Source: Chitinophaga oryzae (lineage in GTDB: Bacteria; Bacteroidota; Bacteroidia; Chitinophagales; Chitinophagaceae). Taken from it: 64,000 bases of DNA. Numbering within the stretch: the first letter of the stretch is position 1; each line of letters opens with the position of its first letter. The notes beneath the pieces were generated by a model. The model saw only the letters and a program-made list of their open reading frames with translations, did no database searches and had not been told where the DNA came from. The stretch covers positions 558,001 through 622,000 of the forward strand of contig NZ_CP051204.2 of the NCBI RefSeq assembly GCF_012516375.2. Reading direction: 5' to 3'. The translations under genes were made by a program, and so were the position numbers. This document shows positions 1 through 7,922 of this stretch, one piece after another.

Positions 1-2
1 CG

Positions 3-101
3 GCAAAAAAGTTAATGTGGACAGAAAATAACGCAAAAACGGCCATCCGCTTGTTTGGACCTCATGAAATAAAACTGCTGAAACAGCGTTCACAGCTGTA
101 A
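3..101 (+). CDS. possible 3' end of an upstream gene (partial)
   Basis: An open frame enters from the left edge and ends in TAA at 99-101, 24 bases before the next start. It would encode about 32 residues ending in KLLKQRSQL. Nothing in it identifies a family, and codon use is not clearly that of the neighbours, so this may be chance. It is listed only because a gene tail is plausible at this position; sequence to the left would decide. Confidence 0.22.
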   Translation, partial: AKKLMWTENNAKTAIRLFGPHEIKLLKQRSQL

Positions 102-125
102 GCCAGCGTAAAGTACACCCGGTGC

Positions 126-1096
126 ATGAAGAAGGTTAAATATTTTTACAACACCCAAACATTAAAATATGAGAAGCTCGTAGTATCCCTGCGGGTGAAG
201 ATCCTGAGGATACTCGGGTTTGTGTCTGCTGCCATTGTTACCGGGGCGATCTTTCTGTCTGTGGCTTACCGGGTGGTGGATTCCCCAAGGAAAAGTCGCT
301 GCGCCGCGACCTGGAGGGGATGAAGGAAAAATATGAAGCCATGCAGGGGCGTATGAAGGAAATGAGGGGAAAGCTGGCGGAACTGGAAGAACGTGACAAT
401 GAAATTTACCGGGTGATATTTGAGGCCTCTCCCATCCCCGACAGCGCACGGGAGGGCAAAATCAACCGTGATGAGGAGGCTGCCCAGCTGCAATCCTTTG
501 CCAGCAGTGAAATCATCGCTTCTACCGGCATCCTGCTGAAAGAACTGACCAACCGTATCAAAACACAGGAAAAATCCTACGAGGAAATCGATAACCTGGT
601 AAAAAACAAACAACAGATGCTGGCATCCATCCCGGCCATACAGCCGGTGGCCAACAAAGACCTGAAGCACATCGCCTCCGGTTTCGGATACCGCATCGAC
701 CCAATCTATAAAACCATGAAGTATCACGCGGGGCTTGACTTTGCAGCGCCCAGCGGCACTCCTATCTACGCAACCGGCGACGGCACGGTGGAAGAGGCCA
801 GCCTGAGCGACGTGGGCTACGGCAACCACGTGATCGTAAGGCATGGATATGGGTATAAAACATTATATGGCCACATGCTCCGCATGAAGGTGAAGACCGG
901 CCAGGCCGTTAAACGCGGCGACGTACTGGGCTGGGTAGGCAGCACCGGTAAATCCACCGGCCCCCACTGCCACTATGAAGTCATTAAAAACGGAGAAAAA
1001 GTTGACCCGGTGTACTTCTTCTTTAATGACCTCACCCCCGAACAATTTGACCGCATGCTGAAGATGGCCCGGTCCGGCAACCAGTCGTTCGACTAA
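126..1096 (+). pseudogene. M23 family metallopeptidase, frameshifted (possible sequence error)
   Basis: A LytM/M23 peptidase that would cut peptidoglycan cross-bridges from the periplasmic face. Frame 126-323 gives the N-terminus MKKVKYFYNTQTL and a membrane anchor around residues 27-48. Frame 320-1096 gives a coiled-coil stretch and the M23 domain, with zinc ligands in HAGLD and PHCH and the usual GDGTV and YGHM segments. Restoring one C in the run at 283-286 joins the frames as VVDSP-KEKSLRRDLEGMK and yields 323 aa, the normal size for this anchored Bacteroidota group. In the restored numbering the ligands are about H201, D205 and H283. Family and anchor are clear. Whether the gene is broken in the organism or only in this sequence is not. 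Confidence 0.85.
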
Positions 1097-1236
1097 TGCC
1101 CGGTGCCGTTAGTGCTTAGGTTTTAATGCGTTGTAACAGGTAAATGATATTTTTCCGGAGGATAAAAGCGGTAAGCTTGCTATGAAAAGCTTAACTTCAT
1201 TCCCGTAAAGAATATTTTTCACCGTTTTTTACCGTT

Positions 1237-1743
1237 ATGCAACAGTTAGACCTCTTTTCCACACCTGGAACTCCCCACCCGGTACCGGAGACTGCGGGAG
1301 GTGCTGTAAAAGCAAAAGTGAAGAAGGCCATAGCTGTACCCAGACAGCCTGGTAAAAAGCGGGGACGTAAATCATTGAAAGAGGTATCGGAAGACCCAGA
1401 CTTGATTATGGAGTTGGACAAATTAGTGCTGGATAAGCAATATTATTCAATCAGTGAGGTAGCTGCCATGTTTCGGGTAAATACGTCGCTGATACGCTAT
1501 TGGGAAAATGAATTCGATATTCTTCAACCCAAAAAGAACAGGAAGGGGGACCGGCTGTTCCGTCAGGAAGACATCCAGCACCTCAAACTGATCTACCATC
1601 TGCTGCGGGAAAGAAAATATACCATCGAAGGGGCTAAGCAAAAACTAAAGGAAGATCTCAAGCTGGCAGCCCGAAATTTCGAAATGGTACAGGCTTTGCT
1701 AAAAGTACGTGGCTTTTTAACCGAACTGAAAGATCAATTATAA
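1237..1743 (+). CDS. MerR family transcriptional regulator
   Basis: A 168-aa DNA-binding protein. The MerR-type winged helix lies at about residues 70-140 (YYSISEVAAMFRVN, then LIRYWENEF, then RLFRQEDI). It is preceded by a 60-residue basic, low-complexity tail containing KKRGRKSL. No cysteine-based metal site or ligand domain follows the HTH, so the effector cannot be read from sequence. It ends 4 bases before the next gene, so the two are probably co-transcribed. Short MerR proteins of this form are common as single genes in Bacteroidota. The regulator call is firm; its target is unknown. Confidence 0.88.
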   Translation: MQQLDLFSTPGTPHPVPETAGGAVKAKVKKAIAVPRQPGKKRGRKSLKEVSEDPDLIMELDKLVLDKQYYSISEVAAMFRVNTSLIRYWENEFDILQPKKNRKGDRLFRQEDIQHLKLIYHLLRERKYTIEGAKQKLKEDLKLAARNFEMVQALLKVRGFLTELKDQL

Positions 1744-1747
1744 AAAC

Positions 1748-2254
1748 ATGTTTATGCGCTTGAAAACATTACTACTGGGAGGCGGCCTGCTTTTTTCTAC
1801 AATGGCCTGGGCACAGAATGGAAACGATAAAGTGATCAAAGGCAAAATTGAAATGAAAACCCTGATGCAGGACCAGTCTACCGATTGGTTTTATAAAGGG
1901 GTGAACAGCTATCAGCCCAACGATAATATGCTCAATTACATTAAATCCAACCGTACCAATTATAACCTGGTGGTGGTAATGGGCACCTGGGACGAAACCA
2001 GCCGCAAGGTAGTTCCTGAACTGTATAAGGTGATGATCACCGCCGGCAGCCCGGAAGACCAGGTGCTGATGTTTGGCGCCGATCAGAAAATGCAGACAGA
2101 CGCTCCTACCGACTATAAAGTAAAAAAACTGCCTACTGTGATCGTTTACCGCGATGGCAGCGAAGTAGGCCGTATCGTAGGCGCGCCGAAAGAATCCGTG
2201 GAAGCAGACCTGTCCCGCATCCTGCTGAACAGCTCCAAGAAAGAAAAAGAATAA
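1748..2254 (+). CDS. secreted thioredoxin-fold protein lacking the CXXC motif
   Basis: A 168-aa protein with a signal peptide ending near WAQ (residues 1-22) and a thioredoxin-like fold. VVVMGTW leads into the active-site helix, and KKLPTVIVYRDG carries the cis-proline segment. Where thioredoxins have WCxxC this protein reads WDETS (residues 81-85), so both redox cysteines are absent. It cannot be a dithiol oxidoreductase. A binding or structural role in the periplasm is an inference. It starts 4 bases after the MerR gene and is followed by a strong hairpin. A start at the second Met (1754) is also possible. Confidence 0.75.
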   Translation: MFMRLKTLLLGGGLLFSTMAWAQNGNDKVIKGKIEMKTLMQDQSTDWFYKGVNSYQPNDNMLNYIKSNRTNYNLVVVMGTWDETSRKVVPELYKVMITAGSPEDQVLMFGADQKMQTDAPTDYKVKKLPTVIVYRDGSEVGRIVGAPKESVEADLSRILLNSSKKEKE

Positions 2255-2281
2255 CCCGTTTAAAGAACTTCCAAGTAAATA

Positions 2282-2318
2282 AAGGCCTGTTGATGTTTGT
2301 CAACAGGCCTTCTTCATT
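2282..2318 (+). terminator. rho-independent terminator
   Basis: Perfect 12-bp stem AAGGCCTGTTGA (2282-2293) and its complement (2300-2311) around a 6-base loop, followed by a T-rich stretch. It closes the MerR / thioredoxin-fold unit. Confidence 0.85.
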
Positions 2319-2327
2319 TAGGAATTT

Positions 2328-2439
2328 AGGAATTTTGATATTTGGTTATTTTGATATTTTTGATGGTGCAAGTTTTTTAAGCCTGAAAACAGTCCGCGCA
2401 AACTTCCAAATATCAAAATAACCAAATATCAAAATTTCT
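2328..2439. repeat. family A intergenic inverted repeat (copy A1)
   Basis: Two 32-base arms, 2328-2359 and 2408-2439, pair with one mismatch. They are built from TTTTGATATTTGGTTA-type words. The right arm runs to the TAG stop of the mechanosensitive channel. It lies between convergent genes, where it could also terminate transcription. Related words recur at four other intergenic places in the window. Confidence 0.75.
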
Positions 2440-3540
2440 AACTTCCCAAATTCCCAAATGTCACATTGGTGGACGTGGTGGGCAGTTTTACCTCGTTTTC
2501 TGCCAGCAGCCTTATAATGGCAAGGTTCACTTTTTCCCGCAGGGCCGCATACTGGTTACCGTCGATAATATAAGTATTGAAGATAACCTGCACGATATAG
2601 GTGTCCTTGGTGAAATCGTTCAGGTTCACTGTAAAGCCGGGCAATACGTTGGAATTATTTTGCAGGAGGCTCCGGATGTCGTCCAGCACCTTCAGTACTT
2701 TGTCGGCAGGCGCTTCCGAGCCTATCTCAAGGCGCATGGCCACCCGCTGCTGCGTACGGAGGGACAGGTTGTCCAGGATGCTGTCCACCATTTTTTTGTT
2801 GGGTACGGTCACAAAAGTCTTTTCCAGCGTACGGATACGGGTGCTGCGCAGCCCTATCTTCTCCACGGTGCCCTGGTAGCTGTCTACCTTTACGCTGTCG
2901 CCTACACGGAAAGGCTTGTCAAAGAAAATGATGAAGGAGCCGATCAGGTTCTCGATGCTTTCTTTGGCGGCGAGGGCGAGGGCTGCCGCACCGATACCAA
3001 GGCCTGCGATGATCTTCTCTACCAGCGACGGGCCGAAAAGGATCCTGATAAAGGCGATGGCGCCCATGATGAAGACGATCGCTTTAAAGAAATCGCGGAA
3101 GAAGATAATAAACTGGTTGTCTGTTTTGTCTTCCGTGAGATCGGCCTTCTTTTCCAGCACCAGCGCGATGAAGTCGATCAGGCGCAGCATGATCCAGATG
3201 ATGCTCATGCTGAAAGCCAGCGCCAGCAGCGTATCGGTAAGGTCCTTCAGGGTGGCTTTGTTGTACAGGTGTACGTTAAGCACCTGGGGAAAAGTAAACC
3301 GGTCGATGGTCAGCATAAAAGTGACCAGCAACAGGAAGTACTCCAGTGGCCGCAGCAGCAGGCTGACGAAGTCTTTTTCCTCTATCTGGGGGACCAGCGG
3401 CGTACGAGGCGGAACAGGATGGCGGCCATCCCTTTGGATACATAGCGTTTGACAAAAGATACGAAGAGCAGTACCCCGATCAGTACGAGGTAGTCCCTTA
3501 CGGGGTTGTCCAGGATGACCTGGTTCAGGAAATCATTCAT
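2438..3540 (-). pseudogene. mechanosensitive ion channel (MscS family), frameshifted (possible sequence error)
   Basis: A small-conductance mechanosensitive channel that would release solutes on hypo-osmotic shock. The N-terminal frame begins MNDFLNQVILDNPVRDY at 3540 and stops at 3382. The remainder (to 2438) holds several membrane helices, the pore helix GLGIGAAALALAAKESIE and the MscS beta domain with FRVGDSVKVDSYQGTVEKIG. Adding one base to the five-base G run at 3388-3392 (C run on the coding strand) joins the frames as RRWSP-QIEEKDFVSLLL and gives about 367 aa. It begins 10 bases after the amidohydrolase stop, suggesting one transcript. Family is certain; real inactivation versus base-calling error is undecided. 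Confidence 0.85.
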
Positions 3541-3550
3541 ATGGTTAATT

Positions 3551-4690
3551 CTAGATAATACGTTTGGTGTCGTCAGCAATCAGCACTACGCCTGGCTGCA
3601 TACCGGTCCCGAAGCTGCCGTAGCGGCTGTCGATGCCGAGGGCTTTGGCGCCGTTGCTGGTTGCCCAGCGCAGGAGTTCTTCCATCGGTATGCCAGGGTA
3701 ATGGGCCTGTATGGTCTTTATCTCCTCCCAGACAGACAGCTGGTGGTTGGACGCCAGGCTGTCGGTGCCCAGGGTAATATTACATCCTGCTTCGCGAAAC
3801 AGCGGGATGTCGGGCAACCGGTCTTCAATATACAAATTGGCCTGCGGGCAGAGGCACCACCAGGTTTCCACGGGCTGTTGCAGGGCAAACCGGATATCGG
3901 CGGCGGAAGTATAGGTATTATGTACCAGCAGGATTTTGTTGCGGGCAAAGCGGGGCAGATAGGCTTCGAGGCTGTTGGTGCCTGTGGGCCGGAAGCTGCC
4001 GGCGTCCATGCCGAAATGGGCGTAAAACCGGAGAAAGTCGCCGGTGTTGGTGTTATACAGCTCATTTTCCGCGGCGCATTCCTGGTTGTGGATGCTCACG
4101 GGCGTGTTGTGCGGCGTTTGCGCCAGCAGCCCGAAAAGCGCGCTGCTCACCGAATAGGGTGCATGTGGCACGATGGAGGCGCTGTGGCCGGGGATATCCC
4201 GGAAAGCCTGGAGTACTTCCAGGCTGTATTGATAGCGGGCGGCCGCGCTGCCTTCGGCTACGCCCATGCATTCTACAAAAGTATGGTAGTAGAGGCGCTG
4301 GTGGCGCTTTTGGGGCACCGTAGCGGGACCGTTACAGATATCCCCTACTGCGGCGGTCCCGGCCTCCCACATGGCCTGCTCCGCCGCGGCGATGGCCGCA
4401 GCCTGGTCATGGCCGCTGTTGCGGTTTTCCATCACCCGGGTGAGGAAGGCGGGCAGCCCGGTTTTTTCAGGGATCACCCCTTTCATATGCGAAAGTTCGA
4501 GGTGACAGTGGGTATTAACAAATCCCGGGCAGAGGATGCCGTCCAGTTCCCGGACACCGGCGCCGGCGGTATTTTCCGCTACAATGCCCGTCACTACGCC
4601 GTTTTCATCCAATACCAGGACATGGCCGGGCCCCAGGAACCGCTCGCCGTCGAATATATCTTTCCCTTTTAATTTGATCTGTTTCAACAA
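3551..4690 (-). CDS. amidohydrolase family protein (cytosine/guanine deaminase-like)
   Basis: A 379-aa metal-dependent hydrolase of the amidohydrolase superfamily with a TIM barrel. Visible metal motifs are NTHCHLE (H61, H63), VPHAPYSVS, SIHNQE, LLVHNTYTS and the LGTDSLASN segment with the catalytic Asp. The N-terminal small beta sandwich includes GILCPGF. The overall pattern fits the ATZ/TRZ-type deaminases (guanine, cytosine, SAH or aminodeoxyfutalosine deaminase), but the substrate cannot be read from sequence. It is followed after 10 bases by the mechanosensitive channel gene. The family call is strong; a specific enzyme name is not justified. Confidence 0.87.
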   Translation of the reverse strand: MLKQIKLKGKDIFDGERFLGPGHVLVLDENGVVTGIVAENTAGAGVRELDGILCPGFVNTHCHLELSHMKGVIPEKTGLPAFLTRVMENRNSGHDQAAAIAAAEQAMWEAGTAAVGDICNGPATVPQKRHQRLYYHTFVECMGVAEGSAAARYQYSLEVLQAFRDIPGHSASIVPHAPYSVSSALFGLLAQTPHNTPVSIHNQECAAENELYNTNTGDFLRFYAHFGMDAGSFRPTGTNSLEAYLPRFARNKILLVHNTYTSAADIRFALQQPVETWWCLCPQANLYIEDRLPDIPLFREAGCNITLGTDSLASNHQLSVWEEIKTIQAHYPGIPMEELLRWATSNGAKALGIDSRYGSFGTGMQPGVVLIADDTKRII

Positions 4691-4717
4691 CCTGATATTT
4701 AATTAAATGAATGGTGT

Positions 4718-4725
4718 TAATTTTG
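4718..4725 (+). promoter_or_regulatory. -7 promoter element, candidate for prfA
   Basis: TAATTTTG matches the Bacteroidota TAnnTTTG element, 64 bases before the prfA start. No convincing -33 TTG was seen at the usual spacing. Confidence 0.4.
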
Positions 4726-4789
4726 CAACCCGATTAGTAGCATCACCTGCCGTCTTTCCGGAAGGGATACTCAAAAGTCAAAGATAATT

Positions 4790-5854
4790 ATGATAGACAA
4801 ACTCGAAGCGATAAAAGGCCGTTTTGAACAGGTGGCGCTGGCACTGACCAACCCGGAAGTGGTAAGCGACAACAAAAAATTTGGCCAGCTTAGCAAGGAA
4901 TACCGGCAGCTGGAGAAGATCGTGAAGGCATATGATGCCTACCGGAAGCTGTTGGACAATATTGCCTTCAACAAGGAAGTGCTGGACAGTGGCGACGAAG
5001 AGATGCGCGAACTGGCCAAAGCCGAAACGGAAGCGCTGCAGGAGCAGAAGCAGGAGCAGGAAGAACTGATCCGTAACCTGCTGATCCCCAAAGACCCCCA
5101 GGATGAGAAAAACGCCATCCTTGAAATACGCGCCGGTACCGGTGGTGATGAGGCCAGCCTCTTTGCCGGCGACCTGATGCGCATGTACCTGCGTTTCTGC
5201 GAAACCAAAGGCTGGAGCACCAACCTGCTGAACGAAACCCCCGGTTCCGCCGGCGGCTTTAAAGAGGTGGTGATAGAAGTCAGCGGAGACGACGTATATG
5301 GTACCCTGAAATTTGAATCCGGCGTACACCGCGTACAGCGTGTGCCTGCCACGGAAGCAGCCGGCCGTGTGCACACTTCCGCCGCTACCGTGGCCGTGCT
5401 GCCCGAAGCTGAGGAGGTGGATGTGGATGTGCGCGAAGCGGATATTAAAATGGACACTTTCCGTTCCTCCGGCGCTGGCGGTCAGCACGTAAACAAAACC
5501 GAGTCTGCGGTGAGGCTTACCCACATCCCTACCGGCGTGGTAGTGGAATGCCAGGAAGGCCGCAGCCAGCACTCCAACCGTGAGATAGCCATGAAGATGC
5601 TGCGTACCCGCATCTATGAAGCCGCAGTCCGCAAACATGAAGATGCCATAGCCTCCCAGCGTAAGAGCCTCGTGTCTACCGGCGACCGTTCCGCAAAAAT
5701 CCGTACCTATAACTATCCGCAAGGCCGTGTTACAGACCATCGTATAGGCATGACCGTGTATAACCTCGACGCTTTCATGAACGGGGAAATCAAGGATATG
5801 GTAGATGCACTGCAGTTTGCAGAGAATGCGGAGAAGCTGAAACAAGGCAGCTAG
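4790..5854 (+). CDS. prfA: peptide chain release factor 1
   Basis: Releases the finished peptide from the ribosome at UAA and UAG codons. The 354-aa length is normal. The GGQ motif that triggers hydrolysis is at residues 230-232 (GAGGQHVNKTESAVRLTH). The stop-codon recognition segment RVPATEA, with PAT at 186-188, distinguishes RF1 from RF2. The ATG at 4790 gives the expected MIDKLEAI start. It stands alone: divergent from the amidohydrolase and followed by a large intergenic repeat. Confidence 0.98.
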   Translation: MIDKLEAIKGRFEQVALALTNPEVVSDNKKFGQLSKEYRQLEKIVKAYDAYRKLLDNIAFNKEVLDSGDEEMRELAKAETEALQEQKQEQEELIRNLLIPKDPQDEKNAILEIRAGTGGDEASLFAGDLMRMYLRFCETKGWSTNLLNETPGSAGGFKEVVIEVSGDDVYGTLKFESGVHRVQRVPATEAAGRVHTSAATVAVLPEAEEVDVDVREADIKMDTFRSSGAGGQHVNKTESAVRLTHIPTGVVVECQEGRSQHSNREIAMKMLRTRIYEAAVRKHEDAIASQRKSLVSTGDRSAKIRTYNYPQGRVTDHRIGMTVYNLDAFMNGEIKDMVDALQFAENAEKLKQGS

Positions 5855-5855
5855 T

Positions 5856-6239
5856 CACGCAAAGGAGGGAAGTGAGCAAAGAAGCGCAAAGGTGCGAAGA
5901 TCGGCGCGGAGTTGCCCGCAAAGGCGCTAAGCAGCAAAGACGCTAAGCTTATTGAGATTAATTAAGATTGAATAAGATCTGATAAGATTGAATAAGATCT
6001 GATGAGATTGAATAAGATCTGATGAGATTGAAGAGACTCTAATAAGATATAATAAGATCAAATAAGATTTAAGAAAGAATTAATAGAGCGAAGAGAACAC
6101 AAAATGATGTGATTTTCTTCGCTCTCTTTTATATCCTTTGCGCCTTTGCTGCTTGGCGCCTTTGCGGGCAACTCCGCTTAGGTCTCTGTTTGGGGTTCCG
6201 CTCCTTCGCGCTCTTTGCTCCCTTCCCTCGCTTTGCGAG
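5856..6239. repeat. family B intergenic inverted repeat (copy B1) enclosing a tandem array
   Basis: Fills most of the 494-base gap between prfA and the next gene. The left arm (5856-5947) and right arm (6135-6239) are imperfect complements over about 90 bases. The best core, 5906-5939 against 6144-6177, matches at 33 of 34 bases and contains GCAGCAAAG and CGCAAAGGCGC words. The loop holds a 20-bp tandem array. An open frame running through the right arm into the next gene is only translated repeat. Confidence 0.85.
5964..6076. repeat. 20-bp tandem repeat, about 5.6 copies
   Basis: Units start at 5964, 5984, 6004, 6024 and 6044, with a partial unit at 6064. The consensus is AAGATTGAATAAGATCTGAT. 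The first three copies are nearly identical and the later ones diverge. Each unit is itself two similar 10-mers. It lies in the loop of inverted repeat B1. Confidence 0.85.
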
Positions 6240-6270
6240 TTGGTGGGCTACCGGAATAATCTTACATTTA

Positions 6271-6318
6271 TTTAAGTCACTGTTTAAACCGCTGTTTAAA
6301 CTACTATTTAAACCACGA
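6271..6318. repeat. four 12-bp direct repeats upstream of the DUF937-like gene
   Basis: Four contiguous 12-mers begin at 6271, 6283, 6295 and 6307 with the pattern TTTAAACCNCTG. The inner TTTAAA is palindromic. The block ends 30 bases before the start codon at 6349, a position fit for a regulatory site. Confidence 0.6.
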
Positions 6319-6348
6319 CATTTTTTCTTCCATAAAATCCATATTAAG

Positions 6349-6942
6349 ATGTTAGAGCAATTAATGCAACTTGTTCGGGAAAATGCACAGAGCACTGTTG
6401 TTGATAACCCTGCTGTGCCCAATGAACAGAATGAAGCAGTGATCGGCGCTGCCACAGAATCTATTGCCAGCGGCCTGCAACAGGAGCTGGCCAACGGGAA
6501 CACCGAAGGCGTTTTGTCCCTGCTGGGCGGCCAGTCGGCTACCGGCACCACCCAGGACAACCCGGTGGTAGGTAATATCTCCAATAATTTTGTTGGAACG
6601 CTGCTCGAGAAATTCAACCTGGACAAAGGGGCGGCCACCCAGCTGGCAGCTTCCCTGATACCGGCGGTATTAGGATCGCTGGTAAATAAGACCAACGACC
6701 CGTCCAACAGTAATTTCAGCCTCAACAGCATCTTCAGTTCACTGACCGGCGGCGCAGCCAATGGTATCGATCTGCAGGGCGTGCTGGGCCAGCTGTCCGG
6801 CGGCCTGGATAAAAACGGCGATGGTAAAGTGGACCTGAGCGATCTTTCCGGCCTGTTCTCCAATGGCGCCAGCCAGCAACAGCAGGGCGGCAACGATGCC
6901 GGCGGCGGTATCGGCGGTATGCTCAAGAACCTTTTGGGTTAA
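6349..6942 (+). CDS. DUF937-like hypothetical protein
   Basis: A 197-aa protein beginning MLEQLMQLVREN. It resembles DUF937/YidB-like proteins: helical repeats with AATESIASGLQQELANG and LIPAVLGSLVNKTND, and a Gly/Gln-rich C-terminus ending GGIGGMLKNLLG. A single EF-hand-like loop, DKNGDGKVDLSDL, occurs near residue 160. No signal peptide is seen. The ATG at 6349 was chosen because everything upstream in frame is translated intergenic repeat. The function of this family is not established. Confidence 0.7.
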   Translation: MLEQLMQLVRENAQSTVVDNPAVPNEQNEAVIGAATESIASGLQQELANGNTEGVLSLLGGQSATGTTQDNPVVGNISNNFVGTLLEKFNLDKGAATQLAASLIPAVLGSLVNKTNDPSNSNFSLNSIFSSLTGGAANGIDLQGVLGQLSGGLDKNGDGKVDLSDLSGLFSNGASQQQQGGNDAGGGIGGMLKNLLG

Positions 6943-6980
6943 TTTGTTGTTTACTTTTCCGGATGTATTCATAACGTCAG

Positions 6981-7038
6981 AAACACAAGCATGTCACATA
7001 TAATTATTTGATTATAAAAGGATTGCTTGTGTTTTTTT
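6981..7038 (+). terminator. probable terminator
   Basis: AAACACAAGCA at 6981-6991 pairs with TGCTTGTGTTT at 7024-7034, followed by a T run. The loop is long (32 bases, AT-rich), so it is weaker than others here. Confidence 0.5.
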
Positions 7039-7099
7039 AATGTTTGTTTATATTTATATTTCAATTAGTTATGGATACCTTATAGAAACTGGCAAAGTA

Positions 7100-7128
7100 T
7101 TTGTTTCCCAATTTTCGACTTACATTTG
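7100..7128 (+). promoter_or_regulatory. Bacteroidota promoter for the OmpA-like gene
   Basis: TTTG at 7100-7103 and TACATTTG at 7121-7128 are separated by 17 bases. Both elements match the Bacteroidota consensus (-33 TTTG, -7 TAnnTTTG). The start codon is 43 bases downstream. Confidence 0.7.
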
Positions 7129-7171
7129 TCATCCTGAATTATATATAATAACCTTCATGTTTAAAATTACT

Positions 7172-7855
7172 ATGATGAAAAGACTCAATGTTCTGGTAGC
7201 CCTGGTTTTATCAGTAACCATGTTGTTTAGCTGTAGCACCTGGCAGAGCATGGATAATACTAAAAAAGGCGCTGCTATCGGTGTAGGCGGTGGTGCTGCT
7301 GCCGGTGCGATCATCGGTAAAGCAGCCGGTAACACTGCCCTGGGCGCTATTATTGGTGCTGCTATCGGTGGCGCTGGTGGTGCACTGATTGGTAAAAAAA
7401 TGGATAAGCAGGCACAGGAAATCAAAAATGAAGTGCCGAACGCAACCGTTGAACGTGTAGGGGAAGGTATTAACGTGACTTTTGATGCAGGCGTATTGTT
7501 CGGTTTTGATAAGTCCGACCTGTCTCCTGCTGCCCAGGAAAGCATCCAGCAGCTGGCACAGATCCTGAACAAATATCCGGACACTTACGTACGTGTGGAA
7601 GGTCACACTGATGACAAAGGCACTGACGCTTACAACATGGGCCTGTCTGAAAGAAGGACCAACAGCGTAATGGCTTATCTGAAAACACAAGGCGTTGCTG
7701 CCAACCGTATCCAGGGTTTCTGGTATGGTGAAAGCCAGCCTAAAGTTCCGAACGACTCAGAAGCTAACCGCGCTAAAAACCGTCGTGTTGAATTCTCTAT
7801 CTTCGCTAACGACAAGATGAAAGTGGACGCGAAGAAAGAAGCCGGTCAGCAATAA
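7172..7855 (+). CDS. OmpA family lipoprotein with glycine-zipper region
   Basis: A 227-aa outer-membrane lipoprotein. The lipobox is LFSC after a short hydrophobic signal. A glycine-zipper segment rich in GAAIG and GAIIG repeats follows at residues 30-70. The C-terminal OmpA domain (about 100-215) contains FDKSDLSP, VEGHTDDKGTD and the peptidoglycan-contact stretch NRAKNRRVEF. It should anchor the outer membrane to peptidoglycan. The ATG at 7172 (or 7175) follows a good promoter at 7100-7128 and gives a proper lipoprotein signal. A long in-frame upstream extension lacks signal-peptide character and was rejected. Confidence 0.9.
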   Translation: MMKRLNVLVALVLSVTMLFSCSTWQSMDNTKKGAAIGVGGGAAAGAIIGKAAGNTALGAIIGAAIGGAGGALIGKKMDKQAQEIKNEVPNATVERVGEGINVTFDAGVLFGFDKSDLSPAAQESIQQLAQILNKYPDTYVRVEGHTDDKGTDAYNMGLSERRTNSVMAYLKTQGVAANRIQGFWYGESQPKVPNDSEANRAKNRRVEFSIFANDKMKVDAKKEAGQQ

Positions 7856-7895
7856 AGATATTAAATACACATATTTCTCATAAGCAGATATACAT

Positions 7896-7922
7896 TCCCC
7901 CTGGTTCCAGGGGGATTTTTTA
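7896..7922. terminator. bidirectional terminator
   Basis: CCCCCTGG (7897-7904) and CCAGGGGG (7907-7914) form a tight GC hairpin followed by a T run on the plus strand. It lies between the convergent OmpA-like and VanZ genes. Confidence 0.8.

Noticed and set aside
3506..4672. Long open frame on the plus strand opposite the amidohydrolase gene
   Set aside because: It is the complement of a well-supported gene with clear metal motifs; its translation has no recognisable domain and looks like a shadow of high-GC third positions.
4779..4786. TATCTTTG on the minus strand as the amidohydrolase promoter
   Set aside because: It matches the -7 consensus but lies about 90 bases from the start, overlaps the prfA start region and has no -33 box at the right distance; too weak to list as a feature.
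5964..6076. CRISPR-like array
   Set aside because: The 20-bp units are directly adjacent with no spacers, and no cas gene is nearby. It is a simple tandem repeat.
6109..6348. 80-residue N-terminal extension of the DUF937-like protein
   Set aside because: The extension is a translation of the right arm of repeat B1 and of the 12-bp repeats (FKxLFKPLFK), so the ATG at 6349 was taken as the start.
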